From Streptomyces sp. V4I2 (lineage in GTDB: Bacteria > Actinomycetota > Actinomycetes > Streptomycetales > Streptomycetaceae), in NCBI RefSeq assembly GCF_030817655.1, contig NZ_JAUSZM010000003.1, forward strand, positions 9,858,001 through 9,922,000: DNA of 64,000 bases, read 5' to 3'. The stretch's first letter is position 1. Every line of letters begins with the position of its first letter. Shown one piece after another: positions 24,657-31,343 of the stretch. Position numbers and translations under genes: made by a program. Below the pieces are notes generated by a model, which had not been told where the DNA came from, ran no database searches, and was given only the letters and a program-made list of their open reading frames with translations.

Positions 24657-25013
24657 TCAGGCCCTCTTGACCACGCTCGACTTGAGCTGCATGGCTCCGA
24701 AACCGTCGATCCTGCAGTCGATGTCGTGGCCGTCGACGCCGTCGACCAGCCGGATTCCGCGCACCTTGGTGCCTGCCTTGATCCCCGAGGGGCTCCCCTT
24801 GGCCTTGAGCGCCTTGACGACGACGGTGTCGCCGTCCCGCAGCACATTGCCCACAGCGTCCTTGACGACCCGCTCCCCGGCGGGTCCTCCACCCTCCGCA
24901 CCGCTCTCCGCGGGTGCCCATTCGTGGCCGCACTCCGGGCACACCACAAGGGCGTTCATGGCGTAGGTGTACTCACAGGAGCACTTCGGACAAGAAGGGA
25001 GGTTATCGATCAT
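24657..25013 (-). CDS. PhnA/YjdM-family zinc-ribbon protein
   Basis: 118 residues. A zinc ribbon at residues 5-31 (CPKC and CPECGHEW) is followed by the PhnA/YjdM C-terminal domain: VKDAVGNVLRDGDTVVVKALKAKGSPSGIKAGTKVRGIRLVDGVDGHDIDCRIDGFGAMQLKSSVVKRA. It matches the family over its whole length and is the usual size. PhnA was named for location near phosphonate genes in E. coli; its biochemical role is not settled. The ATG at 25013 overlaps the tail of the oleate hydratase remnant, so the two were probably cotranscribed. Confidence 0.92.
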   Translation of the reverse strand: MIDNLPSCPKCSCEYTYAMNALVVCPECGHEWAPAESGAEGGGPAGERVVKDAVGNVLRDGDTVVVKALKAKGSPSGIKAGTKVRGIRLVDGVDGHDIDCRIDGFGAMQLKSSVVKRA

Positions 25014-25470
25014 CGCGCCAGAGTATCCGGCGCCGCACGCCGGCCGGCTGGTGGTCGGCCGCCGGCTGTGGAGGGGCGGTGGTGCATGGTCTCCAGCGCG
25101 CTCGCCAGCACATGGGGATCGTGGTGGCCCTTGTAGACCGGAGGTGGCTGCTTGGCGAGGTCGAGGAGTCCGGCCACCGCGGTCCAGGCGGTGCGTACGG
25201 AGTACTCGAAGGTGAAGGCGACGTCGTCGGGCACTTCGGCGAACTGTCCGATGAAGGCGAGGTTCACCGACCCTTCGGGCACGACCTTGGGCCGGTCGTC
25301 GCGGCGGCGGACCAGGAACTGGCTGGTGACGTACGGCATCAGGCAGGGCACGACGGTGGAGGTCTCCCGGACACGGGCCGCCACCGCCTCGTCGAACCGC
25401 AGATGGTGGAGTACTTCGTCGAGGATCTCCCGGCCGGAGCACATCGTCATCGGCTTGGGCGTGTGGTTGC
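25010..25470 (-). pseudogene. Oleate hydratase, C-terminal remnant
   Basis: About 150 codons match the C-terminal quarter of the FAD-dependent fatty-acid hydratase: PKPMTMCSGREILDEVLHHL, VVPCLMPYVTSQFLVRRRDDRPKVVPEGSVNLAFIGQFAEVPDDVAFTFEYSVRTAWTAVAGLLDLAKQPPPVYKGHHDP. The family is about 530-650 residues, with an FAD-binding GxGxxG at the N-terminus. Here everything upstream of the PKPM segment is missing, and the frame runs into the regulatory palindrome near 25560. The enzyme hydrates oleate to 10-hydroxystearate; this remnant lacks the FAD and substrate sites and must be inactive. The promoter-proximal operator is retained. Confidence 0.8.
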
Positions 25471-25562
25471 CGGCGCGGCCGGGACCCCGGATGTGGTGTC
25501 GTTCCTGCTGCGCCCGGCAACGGCCCCTGTGTCGGCGCCGTTTCGAGGCGCTGGGCGAAGAG

Positions 25563-25576
25563 GGGCCGAACGGCCC
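25563..25576. promoter_or_regulatory. DevR-box-like palindrome upstream of the oleate hydratase remnant
   Basis: GGGCCGAACGGCCC, about 95 bases before the surviving remnant. The stretch 25590-25660 carries further imperfect GGCCC/GGGCC halves. It now faces only a pseudogene and the PhnA-type gene. Confidence 0.6.
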
Positions 25577-25678
25577 CACGGATGCGGGCACATCGGCCCG
25601 ACGGGCCCACTCGGGTGAGGGCCGAAGAGGCCCGCACTGTTCGGCCCTCGGCCCTGTACGCCTCCGTCGGACGGGTGA

Positions 25679-27385
25679 CTACTGCTCGCGGCACCATGTC
25701 CGGTACGCGGCCACGGCCGTCGGCAGGGTGGGGAAGATCCGCCCGGTGCCGACGGTCTCCACCAGACCGTAGGCCTCCAGATCATCCCGCAGGTCCTGCT
25801 TGACCCGGGCGAGGGCGAAGACGACGCCGCGGTCGGTGAGTTCGCGGCGCAGTTCGTCGACCGCGTCCAGGGCGGTGATGTCGACCTCCACGTTCGCCTC
25901 GGTGTTGAGGACGAACCAGCGCACGGGAACTTCCTGTGTGCCGACCGCGGCCAGGGCCCGGCGTAGGAAGTTCTCCGCGTTGGCGAAGAACAGGGGGGAG
26001 TCGTAGCGGTAGACCAGCAGGCCGGGGATCGTACGGGCCTCGGGGTAGTCGTCGACGTCGTGCATGCCGGACACGCCGGGCACCAGCCCCTCGACGGCGT
26101 CGTGCGGGCGCGCGACCCGGGTCAACAGCTCCGCCACCGACAGACCGACGGCGACCAGCACCCCGTACAGGATGTCCAGGACGAGGACCCCGGCCAGGCA
26201 GCCGAATGCCAGCAGGAGTTCCCGGCGGCGGAAGGACGCCAGCTTGCGGAAACCCGTCAGGTCGATCATGCGGATGGCGGCGTAGACGACGAGCACGCCC
26301 AGCACCGCCGTGGGAGTGCGGGACAGCAGCGGGCTCAGGAACAGCAGGACCGACAGGACTGCCGCCCCGGCGACCAGCGAGTACGCCTGGCTGCGGCCGC
26401 CCGCCGAGGAGGCCAGCGCGGTACGGCTGGCGCTGCTGCTCACCGGGAAGCCGTGCAGTGCGCCCGCACCGAGGTTGGCGGCGCCCAGGGACAGGAACTC
26501 CTGATTGGCGTCCAGCGCGTTCGCGTCACGGGCGGCGAAGGCCCGTGCGGTGAGGATGAAGTCCGTGTAGCCGACGAGGAGGACGCCCAGGGCGGGTAGC
26601 AGGAGATGCGGCAGGTCGGTCAGGTCAGGCAGGGCGAGTCCGGGCAGGCCCGCCGGCACGTCGCCGATGACCTTGATGCCGTGCCCGTCGTCGAGTCCGA
26701 AGACCGCCACAGCCGTCGTACCGAGGACCACGGCCAGCAGAGGGCCGGGCACGGCGCGGACGTACCGGGCGGCGATGAGGAGGAAGGCCAGCACGACAGC
26801 GGAGAAGACGACGGTGGCCGGGTGGGCGTTCGGCAGGTCCCGGACGAAGGACCAGAGCTGAGGGAAGAACGCGGAGCCTGTGGTGTCGACGCCGGTGAGC
26901 TTGGGCAGCTGGTCGACCATCATGATCAGCGCCACGCCCGTCAGATAGCCGATGAGAACCGGCCGTGACAGCAGATCCGCGACGAAGCCGAGCCGCGCCG
27001 CCCACGCCACCACGCACAGCAGGCCGACCGCGATCGCCAGTGCGGCCGCCAGTGTCGCGTACCGGGCCGGATCCCCGGCCGCCAGCGGACCGACCACCGT
27101 GGCCGTCATCAGCGCGGTCGTCGACTCCGGGCCGACCGACAGCAGGCGGGAGGAGCCGAGCACGGCGTACAGGGCGAGCGCGGGCAGGATCGCCCACAGC
27201 CCGGCGACCGGCGGCAGACCGGCCACGCCCGCGTACGCCATCACCTGGGGCACGAGATAGGCGGCCACCGTCACTCCGGCCAGTACGTCACCCTTCAGCC
27301 ACGAGCCCCGGTAGCCGAGGAGCGTGGCGAGCCCGGGTGTCAGACGGCGCCACACCGGAACACTGCCGTCCGAGCTCGGGGACAT
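25679..27385 (-). CDS. SulP-family anion transporter with STAS domain
   Basis: 568 residues from ATG 27385 with GAAGGAGG just upstream. Membrane core (about 20-420): GYRGSWLKGDVLAGVTVAAYLVPQVMAYAGVAGLPPVAGLWAILPALALYAVLGSSRLLSVGPESTTALM, the classic sulfate-permease signature, and later HGFPVSSSASRTALASSAGGRSQAYSL. The STAS domain (about 440-560) contains TEANVEVDITALDAVDELRRELTDRGVVFALARVK. It is of the sulfate-permease branch, unlike the SulP at 22435. Divergent from the universal stress operon across 316 bases with two DevR-box-like sites, so it may share their control. Confidence 0.92.
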   Translation of the reverse strand: MSPSSDGSVPVWRRLTPGLATLLGYRGSWLKGDVLAGVTVAAYLVPQVMAYAGVAGLPPVAGLWAILPALALYAVLGSSRLLSVGPESTTALMTATVVGPLAAGDPARYATLAAALAIAVGLLCVVAWAARLGFVADLLSRPVLIGYLTGVALIMMVDQLPKLTGVDTTGSAFFPQLWSFVRDLPNAHPATVVFSAVVLAFLLIAARYVRAVPGPLLAVVLGTTAVAVFGLDDGHGIKVIGDVPAGLPGLALPDLTDLPHLLLPALGVLLVGYTDFILTARAFAARDANALDANQEFLSLGAANLGAGALHGFPVSSSASRTALASSAGGRSQAYSLVAGAAVLSVLLFLSPLLSRTPTAVLGVLVVYAAIRMIDLTGFRKLASFRRRELLLAFGCLAGVLVLDILYGVLVAVGLSVAELLTRVARPHDAVEGLVPGVSGMHDVDDYPEARTIPGLLVYRYDSPLFFANAENFLRRALAAVGTQEVPVRWFVLNTEANVEVDITALDAVDELRRELTDRGVVFALARVKQDLRDDLEAYGLVETVGTGRIFPTLPTAVAAYRTWCREQ

Positions 27386-27606
27386 GGTCCTCCTTCTGAC
27401 GAGGGATATCAGCATGCACTGGCGAACGGACGCCCGCGAGAGGCCGAACGGTCCGCCCACGCCCTGCAGGGCCGGCGGTCGGGAGCCCAACAGGCCGTGC
27501 GGAAGGGACGGTTCAGTTCCCGTCCTGTCCCTTCGCAGTGGTGCGCGGCCGGTCGGCGTCCGCGTCGGTCGGCGGGCCCATGGTGTCACCGCGCCTGCCG
27601 CCCGCA

Positions 27607-27620
27607 GGGCCGATCGGCCC
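27607..27620. promoter_or_regulatory. DevR-box-like palindrome 1 before the universal stress operon
   Basis: GGGCCGATCGGCCC, a perfect 14-base palindrome 82 bases before the universal stress protein ATG. The same arrangement recurs at 53438. Confidence 0.7.
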
Positions 27621-27626
27621 CAGTCG

Positions 27627-27640
27627 GGGACCTGCGGCCC
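27627..27640. promoter_or_regulatory. DevR-box-like site 2 before the universal stress operon
   Basis: GGGACCTGCGGCCC, the GGGAC/GGCCC variant, 20 bases (about two turns) from site 1. The pair, at the same spacing, is copied upstream of the truncated universal stress protein at 53519. Confidence 0.7.
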
Positions 27641-27701
27641 CTGCACCACAGGCCTCGGCAGCGTGACGCTGGAATCACATCCCCGTTCAGGAGGCAGAAC
27701 G

Positions 27702-28607
27702 ATGGTCCACAACGTTGTCGCAGGTCTCGATGGCTCGGCCGAGAGCCGGGCCGCAGCCGAATGGGCGGCCCGCGAGGCGAAGCTGCGCGGCCTGCCGCTG
27801 AAGCTCGTGCACGTCTGGGAGCCCGTCCCCGAGCCCATGGCCCAGGCACCGCTCCTCGGCGCGGAGACACAGCAGCACTGGAGCGAGCGGATCCCCCGCG
27901 AGGCGGCGGAAGGCCTCAGGCTGCGCCATGCCGGGCTGGACGTGACCGTGGAACAGCTCAGCGGCCGGCCCGGCGACGTGCTGACGGGCGCGGCACAGGA
28001 CGCCGAACTGCTGGTCCTCGGCTCCCGTGGCCTCAGCGGGCTCGGAGGCTTCCTGGTGGGCTCCGTCGGGCAGGCCGTCGTCGCCCACGTCGAAGTGCCC
28101 GTGGTCCTGGTTCGCGCCGGGGAGCAGGCCGCGGACGAGCACGCGATGGACCCGGCCGGAATCCCGTCCGCCGCGGCCCCGTTCCGGCCTGTCGTCCTGG
28201 GCCTCGACACCGACAGTCCGCACGACACCGTGATCGAGTTCGCCTTCGACGCCGCGGCTCGGCGGGACACGGCCCTGCGGGTCGTCCACGGCTGGAACCT
28301 GCCGCCGTACTTCGCCTACGGCCTGCCCGCGGACCTCGAGCTCAACGCCGAGCTGGGCAGGCAGGACACCGCCGTACTGACCGAGATGCTGCGTCCCTGG
28401 CGGGAGAAGTTCCCGACGGTCGAGGTCGTCGAGCAGTCCCGTGCCGGCAGCCCGGCCAACCACCTGGTCGACGCTTCCCGTGAGGCTTCCCTGGTCGTCG
28501 TGGGCAGGAAGATCCGCCGTAGCCCGATCGGCGCCCACATCGGACCGGTCACGCACGCCGTCCTGCACCACTCCACCGCCCCCGTCGCCGTCGTCGCGCA
28601 CGGCTGA
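27702..28607 (+). CDS. Universal stress protein, two UspA domains
   Basis: 301 residues in two tandem UspA folds (1-150, 160-300). Domain 1 has the opening VVAGLDGSAESRAAAEWAAREAKLRGLPLKLVHVW and the ATP-binding G-x2-G-x9-G-S motif in GSRGLSGLGGFLVGSVGQAVV. In domain 2 the corresponding GRKIRRSPIGAHIGPVTHAVL is degenerate, so only domain 1 is expected to bind ATP. GGAGG lies about nine bases upstream of ATG 27702. First gene of an operon with an alcohol dehydrogenase and a second universal stress protein. The promoter carries two DevR-box-like sites. Such proteins are abundant in hypoxic and dormancy regulons; molecular role unresolved. Confidence 0.93.
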   Translation: MVHNVVAGLDGSAESRAAAEWAAREAKLRGLPLKLVHVWEPVPEPMAQAPLLGAETQQHWSERIPREAAEGLRLRHAGLDVTVEQLSGRPGDVLTGAAQDAELLVLGSRGLSGLGGFLVGSVGQAVVAHVEVPVVLVRAGEQAADEHAMDPAGIPSAAAPFRPVVLGLDTDSPHDTVIEFAFDAAARRDTALRVVHGWNLPPYFAYGLPADLELNAELGRQDTAVLTEMLRPWREKFPTVEVVEQSRAGSPANHLVDASREASLVVVGRKIRRSPIGAHIGPVTHAVLHHSTAPVAVVAHG

Positions 28608-28633
28608 CGCACCATCCCCGAGGAGCAAGAACC

Positions 28634-29656
28634 ATGAAGGCAGCGGTCGTACGAGTCCTCGGTGAACCCCTGGTCATCGAGGAGCGCCCCGATCCCGAGC
28701 CCGGCCCGGGCCAGGTCCGCGTCCGTGTCGAGGCGTCCGGGTTGTGCCACACCGACATCCATGCCGCCCGCGGCGACTGGCCGGTCAGGCCGAACCCGCC
28801 GTTCGTGCCCGGTCACGAGGGCGTGGGCCTGGTCGAGAAGCTCGGTGACGGCGTCACCCACCTGTCCGTCGGGCAGCGGGTCGCCGTGCCGTGGCTGGGC
28901 AAGGCCTGTGGGCGGTGCGAGCACTGCCTGTCCGGCTGGGAGACGTTGTGCGAGCAGCAGGTCAACACCGGCTACGGGTGCGACGGCGGGTACGCGGAGA
29001 AGATGCTGGCCTGGGCCGACTTCGCGCAGCCCGTGCCGCAGGGCATCACGGCGTTCGACGCCGCCCCGCTGACCTGCGCCGGCGTCACCACGTACAAGGC
29101 GCTGAAGGTGGCCGGTGTCGGGCCCACCCAGCTCGTCGCGATTTCGGGTGTCGGCGGTCTCGGTCATCTGGCGGTGCAGTACGCGAAGATCGCCGGAGCT
29201 CGGGTGGTGGCGATCGACATCACCGACGAGAAGCTCGACCTGGCCGCGGAACTCGGCGCCGACCTCGTCATCGACGCCCGCAAGGACAACGTGGGCGAGG
29301 TGCTCCAGAGGTATGGAGGTGCGCACGCGGCGATCGCTCTCGCGGTGAACGAGGCTGCCTTCGCGGCTGTCAACTCCGGGCTGCGGCGCGGGGGGAAGCT
29401 GGTCATGGTGGCGCTGCCCGCGCACGGCACGGTCCAGGTTCCGATCTTCGACACCGTTCTGAAGGGCACCAGCGTGATCGGTTCGATCGTCGGTACCCGG
29501 CAGGACCTCGCCGAGGTCTTCCAGCTGCACGCGGCGGGCCGCACCAGGGTGATCTACGAGACCCGCCCGCTCGCCTCCGTCAACGAGTCCATCAGCGAGG
29601 TGCTCAGCGGCCAGGTCAAGGCCCGGATCGTCTTCGACCTCGGTGCGGGAAGGTGA
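28634..29656 (+). CDS. Zinc-dependent alcohol dehydrogenase (AdhP-like)
   Basis: 340 residues: catalytic zinc ligands in SGLCHTDIHAARGDW and PGHEGVG, structural zinc loop CGRCEHCLSGWETLCEQQ, Rossmann motif ISGVGGLGHLAVQYAK followed by VAIDITDEK (NAD-type acidic residue). It is of the AdhP/ethanol-active branch: HTDIHAARGDWP and TGYGCDGGYAEKM are typical. It probably interconverts ethanol and acetaldehyde, which would recycle NADH when oxygen is short. 26 bases after the universal stress protein, with a GAGGAG ribosome-binding site. Its stop overlaps the next start (GTGA), giving translational coupling. Confidence 0.95.
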   Translation: MKAAVVRVLGEPLVIEERPDPEPGPGQVRVRVEASGLCHTDIHAARGDWPVRPNPPFVPGHEGVGLVEKLGDGVTHLSVGQRVAVPWLGKACGRCEHCLSGWETLCEQQVNTGYGCDGGYAEKMLAWADFAQPVPQGITAFDAAPLTCAGVTTYKALKVAGVGPTQLVAISGVGGLGHLAVQYAKIAGARVVAIDITDEKLDLAAELGADLVIDARKDNVGEVLQRYGGAHAAIALAVNEAAFAAVNSGLRRGGKLVMVALPAHGTVQVPIFDTVLKGTSVIGSIVGTRQDLAEVFQLHAAGRTRVIYETRPLASVNESISEVLSGQVKARIVFDLGAGR

Positions 29657-30543
29657 GAACGGTGGACCTTCCGGTCGTCGTGGGCGTCGACGGCTCCGAA
29701 CCCGGTCTGCGCGCCGTGGACTGGGCGGCGGACGAGGCCGCACTGCGCGGGGTGCCGCTGCGGCTGGTGTACGCCTCGCTGTGGGAGCGTTACGAAGGCG
29801 CGGCGCTCGCCCAGGAACTCGGCAGGACGTCCGAGCAGATACTGGCCGACAAGATCGTCGATGCCGCCGTGCGGCGCGCCCACCGCCGTCGACCGGACCT
29901 GAAGGTCGAGGCCGAGGTGGTGCCCGACGGGCCGGTGCCCGCCCTGGTGACCGAGGCGCGGCGCGCCTCCCTGCTGGTCCTGGGGGCGCGGGGGCGCGGG
30001 GGCATCGCCGAGCTGCTGCTCGGCTCGGTCAGCCTCGCGGTCGCCGCCCACGCGCACTGCCCGGTGATCGTGCTGCGCGGCAGCCATGACCTCCGGGCGC
30101 AGCCCGGAGCGCAGGGGCGCGTCCTGCTCGGCGTCGGCGAGGAGGCGCGGAGTTCGGCTGCTGTGCGTTTCGCCTTCCAGGAAGCGGAGCGGCGGAGCGC
30201 CGTCCTGGAAGCCGTACGGGCCTGGAGATGCCCCGGGCACGAGACCACCGAACACCCCCTGCTGGCCGGCGGTCCGGCCCGGATGCACGAACAGCGAGCC
30301 GCCGAGACGCTGGAGGCCGCGCTGAACGAAGTGGCCGCGGAGCACCCGTCCGTGCAACTCCACCGGCGCACCGCCGAGGGCACCGCCCGCAGGGTACTGC
30401 TCGACGCGTCGGTCACCGCCGATCTGCTGGTGGTCGGAGCCCGGCGCCAGAGCGGTTTCTTCGGCCTTCAGCTGGGACGGGTCGCCCACACGGTGCTGCA
30501 CCACTCCGCCTGCCCGGTCGCCGTCGTACCGCAGCCGGCCTGA
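29653..30543 (+). CDS. Universal stress protein, two UspA domains
   Basis: 296 residues from GTG 29653, which overlaps the alcohol dehydrogenase stop; a GTG at 29662 is possible too. Domain 1: VVVGVDGSEPGLRAVDWAADEAALRGVPLRLVYASLW and ATP motif GARGRGGIAELLLGSVSLAV. Domain 2: GVGEEARSSAAVRFAFQEAERR and GARRQSGFFGLQLGRVAHTVL, a partly degraded ATP motif with R in place of S after the last G. Third gene of the stress operon. Its first domain is the closest match in the window to the truncated protein at 53519, which shares LLLGSVSL and the following CPVIVLRGSHD. Confidence 0.92.
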   Translation: MRTVDLPVVVGVDGSEPGLRAVDWAADEAALRGVPLRLVYASLWERYEGAALAQELGRTSEQILADKIVDAAVRRAHRRRPDLKVEAEVVPDGPVPALVTEARRASLLVLGARGRGGIAELLLGSVSLAVAAHAHCPVIVLRGSHDLRAQPGAQGRVLLGVGEEARSSAAVRFAFQEAERRSAVLEAVRAWRCPGHETTEHPLLAGGPARMHEQRAAETLEAALNEVAAEHPSVQLHRRTAEGTARRVLLDASVTADLLVVGARRQSGFFGLQLGRVAHTVLHHSACPVAVVPQPA

Positions 30544-31021
30544 TGCGCGGGCCGGTTCAGAGTTTCGCCGTCTGATCGGGGACGTCCGTCTGATCCGGGA
30601 CGTCCGTCTGATCCGGGACGTACGTCTGCGGATCGCGCGGCAGCGGGCCGGCCGGCCTCGAAGGCCTGGAGCAGCGGCAGCGGCGGCTCTCCCGGACGGC
30701 AGCCGGCCTGCCGCGGTTCGCCGAGATCGAGGTCGGCCTCCGTGGTCGCGACACCGGGAGGCCTGGTGGCCCCGGGCGGCGTCAGCGCGTTCGACGCGCG
30801 CGTGCGCCGCGTCTGACCGCGCGTCGAGCCCGCTGTCGTCGTACGGCGCGACCCACCCTCCCGGGGAGTCCGGCACAGTGCCGCCCGGCTTCGAAAGCGA
30901 TGCAGCTGCACGCCGTGTCCATGCGTCTTGAGCCGCAGTGGGCATCGGGAGAGGCGGGACGGGCCGGGGGCCACGCGCGCCCGCGCCTTCGATGGTGGGC
31001 AGGCCGTAGCGTGGACCCGTA
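30544..31021. other. Intergenic region after the stress operon
   Basis: Apart from the 18-base repeat at its start, this stretch of almost 480 bases shows no recognisable gene or motif in any frame. It may contain decayed sequence connected to the STAS remnant that follows. Confidence 0.4.
30583..30618. repeat. 18-base tandem repeat, two perfect copies with degenerate flanking copies
   Basis: CGTCCGTCTGATCCGGGA at 30583-30600 and 30601-30618, with degenerate copies before (30566-30582) and after (30619-30634). It lies 25-90 bases after the universal stress protein stop. On the minus strand the unit would encode DQTDVP repeats in a 65-codon frame with no other support. Confidence 0.85.
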
Positions 31022-31219
31022 CATCCGTTCCGCGCAGGCTGTAGGGGACTGTCCGCCCTGTGCAGGGCCCGCAACCGCGCCCTGCGGTGCGGCGGCCGCG
31101 TACGGCTCGTGATCGGCAGTCCGCGCGTTCTGCGCATGCTGCGCGCCGTCCGGCTGACCGACGTGTTCGAGGTGCTCCCCGTACTCCCCGACGTCACGTC
31201 TCCCGTCGGCACCGCCTGA
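31022..31219 (+). pseudogene. STAS-domain protein, C-terminal remnant
   Basis: From about 31046 in frame 2 the sequence reads GLSALCRARNRALRCGGRVRLVI, then SPRVLRMLRAVRLTDVFEVLPVLPDVTSPVGTA and stops at 31217-31219. This is the second half of an anti-sigma factor antagonist STAS domain (the helix after the phospho-serine, the last strand, and the GLTDVFEV helix). No start codon or N-terminal half is recognisable upstream. A gene remnant without likely function. Confidence 0.6.
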
Positions 31220-31239
31220 TCCGGCACGCCTCGGAATCG

Positions 31240-31253
31240 GGGCCGAACGGCCC
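31240..31253. promoter_or_regulatory. DevR-box-like palindrome upstream of the PatA-like gene
   Basis: GGGCCGAACGGCCC, 91 bases before ATG 31344. It is identical to the copy at 25563. Confidence 0.68.
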
Positions 31254-31343
31254 TGCTCCGGTCCCCGGACAGGCCCTGTGGCGCTGCCCCGGGGTCCTGG
31301 ACCGTGGAAGGAGAACCCAGGGACCCAGGGAGAGGAAGGCGTC

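Noticed and set aside
22252..24966. Long plus-strand ORFs opposite the SulP operon
   Set aside because: They mirror the transporter on the other strand and contain no motif; the minus-strand genes have overlaps and family signatures.
25590..25660. Extra GGCCC/GGGCC halves after the 25563 operator
   Set aside because: Spacing and orientation vary; not enough to call further operators in GC-rich DNA.
30557..30754. 65-codon minus-strand ORF with DQTDVP repeats
   Set aside because: Made by the 18-base DNA repeat; no ribosome-binding site or homologue recognised.
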